The position numbers and the translations under genes were made by a program. Positions 1-8,150 of a stretch of DNA of 64,000 nt are shown one piece after another. Source of the DNA: Streptomyces sp. Edi2 (lineage in GTDB: Bacteria; Actinomycetota; Actinomycetes; Streptomycetales; Streptomycetaceae); NCBI RefSeq assembly GCF_040253635.1, contig NZ_JBEJGX010000003.1, positions 4,241,501 to 4,305,500 of the forward strand. The letters are read 5' to 3'. Each line of letters begins with the position of its first letter. Within the stretch, counting starts at the first letter, position 1. Below the pieces are notes generated by a model. It worked only from the letters and a program-made list of their open reading frames with translations. It made no database searches and had not been told where the DNA came from.

Positions 1-817
1 CATCCGGCCCGATCGGACTCGGATACGACATCACCACGAGCCGGTAGTCCCCGTCCGCATAGCCCGCGTCCCGCATCACGGTCCGCAGATCGCCGACCGT
101 CCGCTCGACCTTCGGCACCAGCCCGTCGACCCGCGCCTGCCAGCCCGGCTGGTATTTCGGCTCACAGGTGCCCTGCAGCGTGAACCAGCGCACCACGCAG
201 TCCGTCATCACCGGCCCGAACTGCAGATCGTCATTGGCACCGGCGACCAGCAGCACCATCTTCAGCCGGGTGTTACGGGCCGCGATGGCGAGCGCGTCGC
301 TCTGCACCGGTTCATCGGCGTACTGCTTGCTGCCGCCGATCACGATGTTGCCGGTGCCCGCGCCCGAGCAGGCCGCGTTGTACGTCACATCCGCCGCGAT
401 ACCGGTCCGGTGGATCGCCGAGTCCGGCGACCGGTGACACCAGTTCGCCGGCCCGTCCGTGCCCGGCTCGTACGTCCCGACGCCCTCCCCCGAGATCTCA
501 CTGTCCCCCAGCGAGATCAACGAGGTCTTCCGCTCCCCGAGGGGCCGCACGGCCGGATCCCCGTAGAGGGTGGCCGCCTCCCGCGCCCGGATCTTCTCCA
601 GCTCCGGCGCCAACGGCTTGGCGGCCGCGGCGCCGGTCCCGGCCGACGCCGGGCGTGCTGCCGTGCCGGTGCCGGTGGCGGCACTCGCCCCGCCCGCTGC
701 CCCGCAGAACACCACGGCCAACGCCGCGACCGAGACCGTCACGCCGCCTCTCAGCCGTCGCCCGCGTAACGCCCACTGCCCGCGTAACGCCCACCGCCCA
801 CGTCTCGCACGCACCAT
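1..817 (-). CDS. SGNH/GDSL-family secreted hydrolase (3' part outside window)
   Basis: Reads leftward from ATG at 817 off the window edge, so only the first ~272 residues are visible. A GGAGGGGAGG ribosome site sits just upstream. The N-terminus is Arg-rich, followed by a hydrophobic stretch (about residues 28-45) ending in AAGGASA, a typical signal peptide, so the product is exported. Near residue 98 the block SLISLGDSEISGEG carries the GDS nucleophile serine of SGNH hydrolases, and downstream VLLVAGANDD gives the block III Gly/Asn. Known family members are esterases or lipases acting on acyl or acetyl groups; the substrate here cannot be read from sequence. The C-terminal Asp/His block lies outside the window. 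This is resident chromosome left of the tRNA-Gly island. Confidence 0.85.
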   Translation of the reverse strand, partial: MVRARRGRWALRGQWALRGRRLRGGVTVSVAALAVVFCGAAGGASAATGTGTAARPASAGTGAAAAKPLAPELEKIRAREAATLYGDPAVRPLGERKTSLISLGDSEISGEGVGTYEPGTDGPANWCHRSPDSAIHRTGIAADVTYNAACSGAGTGNIVIGGSKQYADEPVQSDALAIAARNTRLKMVLLVAGANDDLQFGPVMTDCVVRWFTLQGTCEPKYQPGWQARVDGLVPKVERTVGDLRTVMRDAGYADGDYRLVVMSYPSPIGPD

Positions 818-1002
818 GGGGCCTCCCCTCCGGTCTGCTGTTACCGCGGGTTGTACTCGCAGGTAGGACAGCAGCGGAACACCCGGAACGGGATTGGCCG
901 AAACCAGCGCAGGGCAACGCACCCGGCCGACCGGGCACACCTGGCCCGCCCGACCGCCAACTCCCTTACCGGGGAGGGTAATCGGTGATCGCGCGATCGG
1001 CC

Positions 1003-1140
1003 CCGGGTCGAGCGGGTCGCCGGGGTCGAGCCGTCCGGAGCGCCCGGGCCGAATCGCCCGGGTCGCCCGAGTCGGGTCAACAGGCTCGGGTCAACGGGCT
1101 CAGGTCAACCGGGTCGAGCGGGTCGACCGGGTCGGGCCCG
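1003..1140. repeat. Degenerate GGGTCGAGC/GGGTCAAC short-repeat tract
   Basis: The gap between the SGNH gene and the phosphoribosyltransferase (818-1150) holds no convincing gene. Its right half consists of many imperfect 9-12 bp repeats of the type CGGGTCGAG and CGGGTCAAC. The tract lies just past the 3' end of the leftward phosphoribosyltransferase gene, so it may be slippage-prone spacer. No function is visible. Confidence 0.6.
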
Positions 1141-1150
1141 GCCCGGCGCC

Positions 1151-1648
1151 TCAGGCGTCGAGAACCTGCCCCTCACGCCGCACCACCGGCGGCTCGACGC
1201 TCCACGGGAAGTTGATCCACTCGTCCGTGCGCTTCCACACGTACTCGCACTTCACCAGCGACTGCGACTTCTCGTAGATCACCGCGCTGCGGACCTCCGC
1301 CACGGTCCCCTGGCAGAAGTCATGCACCAGCTTCAGCGTCTTACCGGTGTCGGCGACGTCATCGGCGATCAGCACCTTCTTCTCCGAGAAGTCGATCGCA
1401 TTCGGCACCGGCGCCAGCATGACCGGCATCTCCAGAGTGGTCCCCACCCCGGTGTAGAACTCCACATTCACCAGGTGGATGTTCTTGCAGTCCAGCGCGT
1501 ACGCCAGACCTCCCGCGACAAAGACCCCGCCACGGGCGATCGACAGCACGACATCGGGCTCGTACCCGTCATCGGCAATCGTCTGCGCCAGCTCGCGGAT
1601 CGCCCCACCGAACCGCTCGTACGTCAGGTTCTCCCGCACGTCACTCAC
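1151..1648 (-). CDS. Phosphoribosyltransferase (Gpt/hypoxanthine-type)
   Basis: 165 residues from GTG at 1648, with GAGAGAG four bases upstream. The segment VLIADDVADTGKT (about residue 92) is the PRPP-binding signature of type I phosphoribosyltransferases, and LSIARGGVFVAGGLAYAL is the N-terminal conserved loop. Family members transfer the ribose-5-phosphate of PRPP to a purine or similar base in cytosolic salvage; the base is not predictable here. It lies 84 bp downstream of dcd on the same strand and is probably co-transcribed as a nucleotide-metabolism pair. Length and motifs are intact, with no sign of decay. Confidence 0.9.
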   Translation of the reverse strand: MSDVRENLTYERFGGAIRELAQTIADDGYEPDVVLSIARGGVFVAGGLAYALDCKNIHLVNVEFYTGVGTTLEMPVMLAPVPNAIDFSEKKVLIADDVADTGKTLKLVHDFCQGTVAEVRSAVIYEKSQSLVKCEYVWKRTDEWINFPWSVEPPVVRREGQVLDA

Positions 1649-1732
1649 GTATCTCTCTCAGACCTTCCGTGTGCACACCCTCTGCCACGCGCCCGCCCTG
1701 TCGAGCGCGCCCCCCACACCGGAGCGGCTGTG

Positions 1733-2308
1733 TCATACCTGCGTCCGGTGAAAGTTCTTGAACGACCGGGACGGCGTAGGACCGCGCTGCCCCTGGTAGC
1801 GGGAGCCGTACTTCTCACTGCCGTACGGGTGCTCGGCCGGCGAGGTCAGCCGGAACATACACAGCTGCCCGATCTTCATCCCGGGCCACAGCTTGATCGG
1901 CAGCGTGGCGACATTGCTCAGCTCCAGCGTCACGTGCCCGCTGAACCCCGGGTCGATGAAGCCGGCGGTCGAATGCGTCAGCAGCCCCAGCCGCCCCAGC
2001 GAGCTCTTGCCCTCCAGCCGGGACGCCAGGTCGTCGGGCAGCGTGATGACCTCGTACGTCGAGGCCAGCACGAACTCACCCGGGTGCAGGATGAACGCCT
2101 CATCGCCCTCGGGCACGACCTCGCGCGTCAGGTCGGTCTGCTCGATGGCGGGGTCGATGTGCGGATAGCGGTGATTCTCGAACACCCGGAAATAGCGGTC
2201 CAGCCGCACGTCGATGCTGGACGGCTGCACCATCGACTCTTCATAGGGGTCGATGCGTACCCGACCAGCGTCGATCTCGGCCCGGATGTCCTTGTCTGAG
2301 AGAAGCAC
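1733..2308 (-). CDS. dcd: dCTP deaminase
   Basis: 191 residues from GTG at 2308. This start gives [12 protein letters not shown], the standard N-terminus; ten more upstream codons are open but do not resemble the family. It deaminates dCTP to dUTP (some actinobacterial enzymes go on to dUMP) for thymidylate synthesis in the cytosol. The catalytic block [10 protein letters not shown] (Ser102, Ser103, Arg106) and the general-base glutamate in HVTLELSN (Glu129) are both present. Length matches housekeeping Dcd. It is the reference for the two divergent Dcd-like proteins at 18318-19393, which each lack one of these blocks. No clear ribosome site precedes the GTG. Confidence 0.95.
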   Translation of the reverse strand: MLLSDKDIRAEIDAGRVRIDPYEESMVQPSSIDVRLDRYFRVFENHRYPHIDPAIEQTDLTREVVPEGDEAFILHPGEFVLASTYEVITLPDDLASRLEGKSSLGRLGLLTHSTAGFIDPGFSGHVTLELSNVATLPIKLWPGMKIGQLCMFRLTSPAEHPYGSEKYGSRYQGQRGPTPSRSFKNFHRTQV

Positions 2309-2350
2309 GCAGACGAGGATACGCGCCCGTCCGGCCACCCTCGCACGACG

Positions 2351-2384
2351 AGGGCCCGGCTCCCCACCTGGGAAGCCGGGCCCT
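2351..2384 (-). terminator. Hairpin terminator between the zinc-ribbon gene and dcd
   Basis: Perfect 11-bp stem AGGGCCCGGCT / AGCCGGGCCCT with a 12-base loop. It lies upstream of dcd and downstream of the leftward small gene at 2461-2619, so it probably ends that transcript. Confidence 0.6.
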
Positions 2385-2412
2385 GCCCACTCCTCGTCGC
2401 GCTTGCTCTGCC

Positions 2413-2434
2413 GCCGCCCCGCTCACGGGGCGGC
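2413..2434 (-). terminator. GC hairpin 3' of the zinc-ribbon gene
   Basis: Eight-base perfect stem GCCGCCCC / GGGGCGGC with a six-base loop, 27 bases after the stop codon of the small leftward gene. Together with the hairpin at 2351 it forms a double terminator. The T-rich stretch beside it (CTTTCCTGTCTTC) lies on the gene side. Confidence 0.5.
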
Positions 2435-2460
2435 GCAGCTCTTTCCTGTCTTCTTGATCG

Positions 2461-2619
2461 CTACCGCTTGGCGTGCTCGACGGGCACCGAGTGCCGCAGC
2501 CGAGCACAGCGCGGGCAGCGCAACAGCCGTCCGGGGCCGAGCCGGTCGGTGGTCTGCATCGGGAACGAAGCGGTGCTGAACACGTGGCCCTCGGCACAAC
2601 GTACGACGGTGCGCTCCAT
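2461..2619 (-). CDS. Small zinc-ribbon-like protein (52 aa)
   Basis: A short gene starting at ATG 2619 behind the ribosome site GGGAGAGGGA. The product begins MERTVVRCAEGHVFSTASF and contains RLLRCPRCARLRHSVPVEH, so it has one cysteine near the N-terminus (RCAEGHVF) and a CPRC pair, resembling a compact zinc ribbon with a Cys-x-x-x-His knuckle. Proteins of this shape are conserved and uncharacterised in Streptomyces. It reads toward dcd but is separated from it by two hairpins, so it is likely its own transcription unit. The function is unknown; a nucleic-acid or metal-binding role is only inferred from the ribbon pattern. Confidence 0.7.
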   Translation of the reverse strand: MERTVVRCAEGHVFSTASFPMQTTDRLGPGRLLRCPRCARLRHSVPVEHAKR

Positions 2620-2689
2620 CAAGTCCCTCTCCCAACTGCGTGGACAACAAAAGCCACATTAGGGGATGAACTGGGCGCCCTCACACGCG

Positions 2690-2860
2690 GCACTCCGAGG
2701 CCCCACCGTACGCCCCAACTCCCGCACCGGGCACCCGCATCCCACCCAGCAGGACACCCGCACCCCACCCAGGAAACACCCACACCCCACACCCGACACA
2801 CCGCCCCCAACGCCCCCACACTCCACCCGGCGCACGCCCCCGCACACCACGCCCGGGCAC
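2690..2860. repeat. C-rich, strand-asymmetric low-complexity spacer
   Basis: Between the small gene and tRNA-Gly (2620-2934) about 170 bases are built from CACCC, CCCCAC and CACCCGCA units with very little G on the plus strand. Several frames stay open through it only because of composition. No gene is called. The tRNA promoter should lie in its right end, but no clear -35/-10 pair is visible. Confidence 0.6.
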
Positions 2861-2934
2861 GCCAAATGCACCGCGAGGCGGCAATGGGGTAGAGTGTGCG
2901 ACGATGTTCCGCCCTCAAGCCGAGGCGGAATTGC

Positions 2935-3008
2935 GCGGGTGTAGTTTAATGGTAGAACATGAGCTTCCCAAGCTCAGAGCGCGGGTTCGATTCCCGTCAC
3001 CCGCTCCA
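2935..3008 (+). tRNA. tRNA-Gly (anticodon CCC), integration hotspot
   Basis: A complete 74-base tRNA including an encoded CCA. The acceptor strands are GCGGGTG and CACCCGC, the anticodon arm is TGAGC-TTCCCAA-GCTCA (anticodon CCC), and the T arm is GCGGG-TTCGATT-CCCGT. A hairpin follows at 3014-3040. Its 3' half, from 2963 on, is the sequence duplicated along the island, so this gene is the attachment site of at least one family of tyrosine recombinases. The gene is intact because integrating elements carry a restoring copy of the 3' end. Confidence 0.95.
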
Positions 3009-3010
3009 TA
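2963..3010 (+). repeat. att core copy 0 (within tRNA-Gly 3' end), left end of segment 1
   Basis: These 48 bases are identical to 30299-30346. They run from GCTTCCCAAGCTCAGAGCG through the T arm and acceptor to CTCCATA. Identity stops at both sides exactly where expected for the crossover region of a tRNA-targeting integrase. The two copies bracket segment 1, which contains the only complete int/xis pair in the window. Confidence 0.92.
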
Positions 3011-3013
3011 CGG

Positions 3014-3040
3014 AAGCCCCAGATCAATGGCCTGGGGCTT
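3014..3040 (+). terminator. tRNA-Gly terminator hairpin
   Basis: Nine-base stem AAGCCCCAG / CTGGGGCTT followed by a T-containing tail. Equivalent but differently spelled hairpins (AGGCCCAGGTC / GACCTGGGCC) follow most other att copies. The DNA after this copy therefore belongs to the integrated element, not to the original chromosome. Confidence 0.7.
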
Positions 3041-3358
3041 GTTTGTCGTCTAGACCATTTTTAGGCTGCGTGCCATTCGCGTGCCATAACGCACCGATTA
3101 CCGCGCCGAATTGGCGCCCGCAACCCCCTCTGCAGCGACTTGATCGTCCGTCATCTCGAATCGCGAGACGCGATCTACGTGGCCTCCGTCACATACCGCT
3201 GGGTGGCCTGCAACGATGCACCTGCGAATAGCCACGGCCGAGACCGTTCTGCACCGTCTGCGGTTGAACGCATGCCATCGAGCGTCGAGCGCCCTCTGGT
3301 TGCGCGAGAACTGCGAAAGTCCAGGTGCGCTGTCAGTGCACGGCTCTAGCGTGCGGCC
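3041..3358. promoter_or_regulatory. Left arm of segment 1, possible Int arm-type sites
   Basis: 318 bases without a gene. Near 3068-3085 there is a tandem GTGCCATTCGCGTGCCATAA, resembling the GTGCCC repeats found next to the other att copies (for example CGTGCCCGCTACGTGCCC beside the copy at 38382). This is the expected position of an integrase arm site. Nothing else is recognised, and no strong ribosome site precedes the gene at 3359. Confidence 0.4.
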
Positions 3359-4105
3359 ATGACCTTCACGTACGTGCCGCCGGTCCCTGCGGAGCAGATC
3401 CGCCAGCTGCCCACCAGAGACGTCGCGCTCCTCCTCCTGCAGCACCTCACGGACAGCAACAGCCGACATCTTCAGTTCGGCGGGCTGGTCAATTCGGCAC
3501 GCCAGGCTTTCCAGAGCGAGCCCGATGAAGACGCACTACTGGACGGGCTTGCGGACGCTTGGACGTGGCTGGAGTCACGCGCCCTGCTGTCACGAGACCA
3601 CACGCAGTCCGACGCCTTCCGACGAGTCTCTCGGGAGGGCAAGGAGCTGGCGGAGGACCCGGCCGGGATAGTTCAGTTCGAAGCTCGCGAACGGCTGTCG
3701 GGGCCGCTGCATCCCCACCTCGAAGGGACGGTTCGCACCACCTTCAACCTCGGAGACTACGAGCTGGCCTGCTTCGGCGCGATGAAGGCAGTGGAAGTGG
3801 CCGTGCGGGACGCCTCCGGTCTCGACAATTCCCTGGTCGGAGTGAAGCTGATGCGTGCCGCGTTCCAGCCACACCAGAACGGCAAGGCCGGTGGCGTGCT
3901 CGCTGATGCCGGAGCAGAGGGCGGCGAGCAGGAAGCAGCCTCGGCCCTGTTCGCCGGCGCCATGGGTGCGTATAAGAACCCCTCAAGCCATCGCACCATC
4001 GACTTTGACGACCCGATCGAGGCCGCCGAGATCATTCAGTTCGCGGACCTACTGCTACGACAGGTCGAGCGGGCCAAGCGTCGCCAATCCGGGAAATCCC
4101 AGTAG
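3359..4105 (+). CDS. TIGR02391 (Ymh) family protein, HEPN-like
   Basis: 248 residues. The C-terminal half (about 125-235) matches the Ymh/TIGR02391 pattern: a helical stretch DYELACFGAMKAVEVAVRD, a middle segment KLMRAAF, then FAGAMGAYKNPSSHRTI and a terminal helix EIIQFADLLLRQVERAK. The KNPSSH hexapeptide (Lys206-His211) is placed and spelled like the R-N-x3-H active site of HEPN ribonucleases, with Lys for Arg. The N-terminal 110 residues look like a winged-helix or linker region. Family members occur on mobile elements and near defence genes; no enzymatic role is established for this group. It is the first gene after the tRNA, on the opposite strand to the GNAT-PIN/ASCH pair it converges with. 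A HEPN nuclease activity is inference. Confidence 0.7.
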   Translation: MTFTYVPPVPAEQIRQLPTRDVALLLLQHLTDSNSRHLQFGGLVNSARQAFQSEPDEDALLDGLADAWTWLESRALLSRDHTQSDAFRRVSREGKELAEDPAGIVQFEARERLSGPLHPHLEGTVRTTFNLGDYELACFGAMKAVEVAVRDASGLDNSLVGVKLMRAAFQPHQNGKAGGVLADAGAEGGEQEAASALFAGAMGAYKNPSSHRTIDFDDPIEAAEIIQFADLLLRQVERAKRRQSGKSQ

Positions 4106-4208
4106 GCGCTGGCCCACAGGTCATTCAACTGTGCCTTCGGTGTCACAGAACAGAGGCGGGTGCGACAAGGGCCAGGCCGACGTGTCGTCAGCCCGGCGAA
4201 GATCCCGT

Positions 4209-4688
4209 CTACACCAGTACGGGGTCTCCCAGAATTCCGCGGAGGACCGTACCTGCGGATGGCGAGGCTTCGGCTACCTGCCTCAGCGCTTCGCCCTTGA
4301 GGTACCGGTAGCTCTGTGGCGGGTGGAAGGTCCCAGCGGCACGCAGAGCGCTGAGCGGCACTGGCTCCTCGAAGGGCTGCGGCTCTTCGAGAGTCAGTCC
4401 GCTGGCCTGAGTGGCACCGCTCATGTACTCGTCGAACTCCCTTCGACTGATGCCAGTTTGGCTCCGGTGCGCGCTCCACACCTCCCTCGGGGAGCCGACC
4501 TTGACCGCAGCGATGCGCGCCAACCCCACCAATGCCATCGTGGGGGCGGTGGCGTAGAGGACGACGGTGGTGCCGGGCGGTGCGGCGACGCGCTGTCGGC
4601 GCACCTCGACCGTCTTGCTGCCCGCCAGGATCGCAGTGGCGAAGCGGGGGTGTACGGACAGCAGCATCGCGCGGTCCAGATCGTTCAC
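4209..4688 (-). CDS. ASCH-domain protein (PUA-like fold)
   Basis: 159 residues from GTG at 4688, which overlaps the stop of the upstream gene in a GTGA junction, so the two are translationally coupled. The N-terminus MNDLDRAMLLSVHPRFATAI followed by AGSKTVEVRRQRV has the ASCH hallmark: a conserved 'hP.a..I..G.K..E.R' RNA-binding loop with Lys and Arg residues. ASCH domains bind RNA or nucleosides, and some are ribonucleases or hydrolases. A C-terminal piece of this gene (LRQVAEASPSAGTVLRGILG) is duplicated at 25050-25127, fused to an integrase fragment. Coupling to the GNAT-PIN protein suggests the two act together, possibly as toxin and regulator. The specific role is unknown. Confidence 0.8.
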   Translation of the reverse strand: MNDLDRAMLLSVHPRFATAILAGSKTVEVRRQRVAAPPGTTVVLYATAPTMALVGLARIAAVKVGSPREVWSAHRSQTGISRREFDEYMSGATQASGLTLEEPQPFEEPVPLSALRAAGTFHPPQSYRYLKGEALRQVAEASPSAGTVLRGILGDPVLV

Positions 4689-6751
4689 GTCCTTCGGTGT
4701 CCCTCTTCGTAGACCGCCTGGAACAGCCTGTTGCTGATCTTCGACAGCGACATCAGCGAAAACTGTAGTCCCAGGCCCTGAGCCAGTGACTTCAATCGCC
4801 GCAGCGGCACCGTCCTCGGAAAGATCTCGGTATCCGAAAACCTCAAGGCCATCGCACGGCCTGAAGCATCGCCGCGGGCGATTGCGCGCACCTGCTCCCG
4901 ACCATATACGCCCAGGTGTTCGAATTTCGAGTGGAGGGCATCCGGTGCGTCGATCACGACCTCGTCCAACTGCGAGCATCCGATGACCATTTGACCCTCC
5001 TCGTAGGAGGAGCCCCTGCTGACGTACCAGAGCAGGCGCGCCGGGACGCTCTCGCCACGGCGCCCGGAGGAACGGTAGTAGACGTGTTCCCTGCTGATCC
5101 CCAGTTCATCGGGGCGTGGCAGCAGCGTCGCAGGGGTGTTGAACAGCTCGGTGGACCAGCGGGGTTCGATCGGCACCAGGAAGGACGGCATCAGGGAGTC
5201 CACGACCTTCGCCGGCCACCAGGCGCGCTCGACGAAGCCGGCCACCTCGGCTGGCAATCCGGCTTCGAGTGCCGCTTCCTCACGCCCCAGCTCACGGGCC
5301 GCCTCACCGGCGACGACTGCCACCTCTTGGGCGGTCCCGCAGACGTCGACCAGCAGGGACGCCAGCCTGCCATCGTGCTCGAAGAAGCCGTCATCACCCG
5401 CCGCCGTCTTGGTGGCGGGCGACGGGAAAGCATCGGTGACTCGTACAGCTTGGGCCCCGCACTCCCGCCCGAGACGTTTCATTGAGAACAGCAGCTGCCG
5501 CGCGAGAGTCTCTTCCAGGGGGTGCGCCGCGGTCCGCAGCACCGGCACACTCAGTGTGCGCCCATCCATCGCCCATGCGTAGAGCGCGACCGGGCGGCCT
5601 TGCCCGTCACGAAGCAGTTCGCGGTTCCACACGACCGTGTCCGCAGCCAAGGCTTGCAGCCGCTTGGCGAAGGCCGAGCCTCTGTCGTCCCCTGTCTGGT
5701 CGAAGAATGCGACGAGTTCGGCCTCTGCCCCGGGCGAGACCTTACTGGCGCGGAACTCCGTGCCCATGAGGTCGGCCGGCCGGTACATCTGCGCCTGTCG
5801 CAACTCGTCCACGTGCAGCGTCACCGCCGACGGTGCCACCACCTTGACCCTGGCGACGCTCCAGGCAACATCAGCCAGTTGCATCAGCAGTGGATCCCGG
5901 GTGACAAGAACTTGCAGGCCGGCGCACGAGGTCTCGGCCACGTACTGCAGGCGTGGCAGCAGCTCGGAGTCGGCGGGCAGGTCGTGAACCTTGGACGTCC
6001 GGGCCGCCTCCAGCAACTCGTGACAACGTGATGCCACCGCCTCGGCATCCGGGATGACCCGACGCAACCCGTGGGAGGCAGCCCTCTGATGCTTGCGCTC
6101 CGCCGTGTCGGCGATGGCCCGCAGATCGTGCAGAAGTTGCGGCGTGAAGGCGATTTCGATGAGGTCAGCCAACCAGCCGGCCTCAAGAGCCTGTGACTGT
6201 GCCGCTTCGCTCGCCGGTGACCGCCCCCGCAGATCGGCGAACACGCCGTGGTCCACGGTCACGACCAAGAGCGCTTCGCTTTCCACATCGGCGAAGAGGT
6301 CCGGGTGGCCGTGGTCGAGCCACCACCCGTCCAGGGTCTCCCCGTCCTGTCCGCGTCCACGCACCTCCCCTTGCGGAACGAAGCCCAGGCTCGTCCACAT
6401 ATCGCTGAGCCCGTAGTCACGGCGGCACTTCGCCTTGATCCCCAGCCGATCCGAATGCCTGCGCCGGATCTCCTCGACCAGCAGCCGTGCCGCGCCCTTC
6501 CCGCGGTGTTCCTTCGCGATGCACAAGTGGGCGAGCCGGACATGGGGGCTCCGCTTCGGGAGCCCGAAGAGCGCGTACCCGACCACCTCGCCCTCGTCGA
6601 CCGCGACGAGCAGCCCGCCGTCGCTCGCGTGCTTGCGGTACGCGGGTGGCGTGAGCAACCCGAGCGTCTTGGTGTAGCGGTCGCCCAAGGCCACGGCTGC
6701 ATCGATTAACTCGGCTTGTGTCTCCGTCACAGGCAGGATCTTGATCGCCAT
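4685..6751 (-). CDS. GNAT acetyltransferase - PIN nuclease - PUA-like fusion protein
   Basis: 688 residues from ATG at 6751, preceded by GGAGGGGG. Residues 1-150 form a GNAT domain with the acetyl-CoA loop EHRGKGAA (81-88). Residues about 155-330 look like a PIN-type nuclease: TVDHGVFADL (Asp167), an acidic pair near 261-263 and VLVTRDPLLM (Asp286) give the usual spaced acidic residues. The region 330-520 is another acetyltransferase-like or linker region. Residues about 590-688 (LWYVSRGSSYEEGQMVIGCS to RFSDTEIFPRTVPLRRL) resemble PUA/EVE-type RNA-binding folds. It is coupled to the ASCH gene downstream by a 4-base overlap. The set suggests modification or cleavage of RNA, perhaps tRNA, in a stress or defence context. 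Domain boundaries are my reading and no activity is proven. Confidence 0.75.
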   Translation of the reverse strand: MAIKILPVTETQAELIDAAVALGDRYTKTLGLLTPPAYRKHASDGGLLVAVDEGEVVGYALFGLPKRSPHVRLAHLCIAKEHRGKGAARLLVEEIRRRHSDRLGIKAKCRRDYGLSDMWTSLGFVPQGEVRGRGQDGETLDGWWLDHGHPDLFADVESEALLVVTVDHGVFADLRGRSPASEAAQSQALEAGWLADLIEIAFTPQLLHDLRAIADTAERKHQRAASHGLRRVIPDAEAVASRCHELLEAARTSKVHDLPADSELLPRLQYVAETSCAGLQVLVTRDPLLMQLADVAWSVARVKVVAPSAVTLHVDELRQAQMYRPADLMGTEFRASKVSPGAEAELVAFFDQTGDDRGSAFAKRLQALAADTVVWNRELLRDGQGRPVALYAWAMDGRTLSVPVLRTAAHPLEETLARQLLFSMKRLGRECGAQAVRVTDAFPSPATKTAAGDDGFFEHDGRLASLLVDVCGTAQEVAVVAGEAARELGREEAALEAGLPAEVAGFVERAWWPAKVVDSLMPSFLVPIEPRWSTELFNTPATLLPRPDELGISREHVYYRSSGRRGESVPARLLWYVSRGSSYEEGQMVIGCSQLDEVVIDAPDALHSKFEHLGVYGREQVRAIARGDASGRAMALRFSDTEIFPRTVPLRRLKSLAQGLGLQFSLMSLSKISNRLFQAVYEEGHRRT

Positions 6752-6875
6752 GAGTCCCCCTCCGAATGAACTTGCCACTGGCCAGTTCGGCTCTCGTGTC
6801 AGTACATACAGGGAAAGACACGCCAGCCCAAGACCGCCTTCGATCAAGGGCGGACGAGAAATGGGTACGGCAAAG

Positions 6876-6902
6876 GCCGGGCCGACTTCTCGTCGACCCG
6901 GC
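6876..6902 (-). terminator. Integrase terminator hairpin
   Basis: An 11-base stem GCCGGGCCGAC / GTCGACCCGGC with one mismatch and a 5-base loop. It lies 22 bases past the stop of the leftward integrase gene and before the GNAT-PIN start. Confidence 0.5.
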
Positions 6903-6923
6903 CCAGGCCACCGATCAGCCTCT

Positions 6924-8150
6924 TTACCGCTCGGCCAGCTCGGTCGACGCCTCTGGTGCCTCAGAGGTGCTGGTTCGAACGGCCAGGCGATGGACGGTCG
7001 CCAGCTCTCCCACCTGCTCCCCGCGCTCGGTCGCCTCCTGACGCTGACGGCGCACGTCGGCGTCCATGGTGGTGGCGATCTTGCGCTGATGCGTCTTCTT
7101 GGAGTGCTGGTAGATCAGCTGCGCCCGCTCACTGGACTGACCGGCGCGGACCATGAGGTCCTTCAGCTTGGCCCCGGTGTCCGCTGCCAGGGTGTTGCCG
7201 GTGTGCCGCAGGTCGTAGAAGCGGAAGTCGTCGGGCAGACCGACCTTCTTCCGCGCCTTACGGAACTTGCGCCCGAAGGTGGACCGGCGGAAAGGCGCCC
7301 CGCGCTCCCCGACGAAGACCAGACCCTCCGGCCCCGGCTCGGCGAACCAGTCCAGGTGCTGCCACAGATCGGTCAGCACGAATGGCGGCAGCACGATCTC
7401 CCGTTTGCCAGCACGGGACTTGGGATCGCCGATGACCCGTTTGCCCGTGGTCAGCTCCGGCGCGGCGCGCTTGACCCAGACCGATTCCTCGTCCAGGTCG
7501 ACGTCCTTGCGACGCAGCTCCGCCAGCTCCTCCGGGCGCATCGAGGCGAAGGCGCCGAGGAGGACCATCAGCCTCCAGCGCAGCCCGATCATGTCGGCGA
7601 GGTCGAAGACCTCCCCTACGGTGGCGACCGGCCGTTCGTCGGCCTCCTCCCTGCCCGCGCCACGGATCCGGCACGGGTTCTTCTTGATCATGTCGTCGTC
7701 GACAGCAGTCTCCATGATCGCCTTCAGCAGGCGGTAGGACTTGGCGACAGTGGTTGCGCCCGTGGCCTTCAGGCGTTCGGCCCGCCAGGTCCTGACCTTC
7801 GCCGCGCTGATCTCGTTGACGTCCAGCTCGTCGAAGAAGGGTGCCAGGTGAAGGCGCAGCAGCCTGCGGTAGAGCTCGTCCGTGGTCTCGGCGAGTCCTC
7901 GCTCGTCGATCCACTTCGTGGCGTACTCATGGAAGTTGACGGCACCGCCGTACGGATCGACCCAGTCACCGCGCGTCTGGTCCGCCTCCGTCTGGCTGAG
8001 CCAGACCTCCGCGTCCATCTTCGTCTCGAACGTCTCCGGCGCTGCGCGCAGGTCTCCGTTGGTATCCGGGTAGCGGGCCTGCCAGCGTCCCGAGGGAAGC
8101 CGGCGCACGGATCCGTATCGCCGCCGCTGCGGCTTGCGCTTGCGGGCCAT
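6924..8150 (-). CDS. int: Site-specific tyrosine recombinase (integrase)
   Basis: 408 residues from ATG at 8150, which overlaps the xis stop (TGATG). It has an N-terminal AP2-like arm-binding region (RYGSVRRLPSGRWQARYPDT, residues 11-30), a core-binding SAM-like domain (70-160) and a catalytic domain with Arg205 (SMRPEEL), Arg315-His316 (YDLRHTG) and nucleophile Tyr347 (LIYQHS). This is the pSAM2-type integrase family, which recombines element att sites at the 3' ends of tRNA genes. It is the only full-length integrase in the window and so the likely enzyme for the tRNA-Gly att copies. Unusually it is about 3.9 kb from its att site, with cargo genes in between. Residues about 187-219 have a diverged duplicate at 25128-25235. 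Confidence 0.95.
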   Translation of the reverse strand: MARKRKPQRRRYGSVRRLPSGRWQARYPDTNGDLRAAPETFETKMDAEVWLSQTEADQTRGDWVDPYGGAVNFHEYATKWIDERGLAETTDELYRRLLRLHLAPFFDELDVNEISAAKVRTWRAERLKATGATTVAKSYRLLKAIMETAVDDDMIKKNPCRIRGAGREEADERPVATVGEVFDLADMIGLRWRLMVLLGAFASMRPEELAELRRKDVDLDEESVWVKRAAPELTTGKRVIGDPKSRAGKREIVLPPFVLTDLWQHLDWFAEPGPEGLVFVGERGAPFRRSTFGRKFRKARKKVGLPDDFRFYDLRHTGNTLAADTGAKLKDLMVRAGQSSERAQLIYQHSKKTHQRKIATTMDADVRRQRQEATERGEQVGELATVHRLAVRTSTSEAPEASTELAER

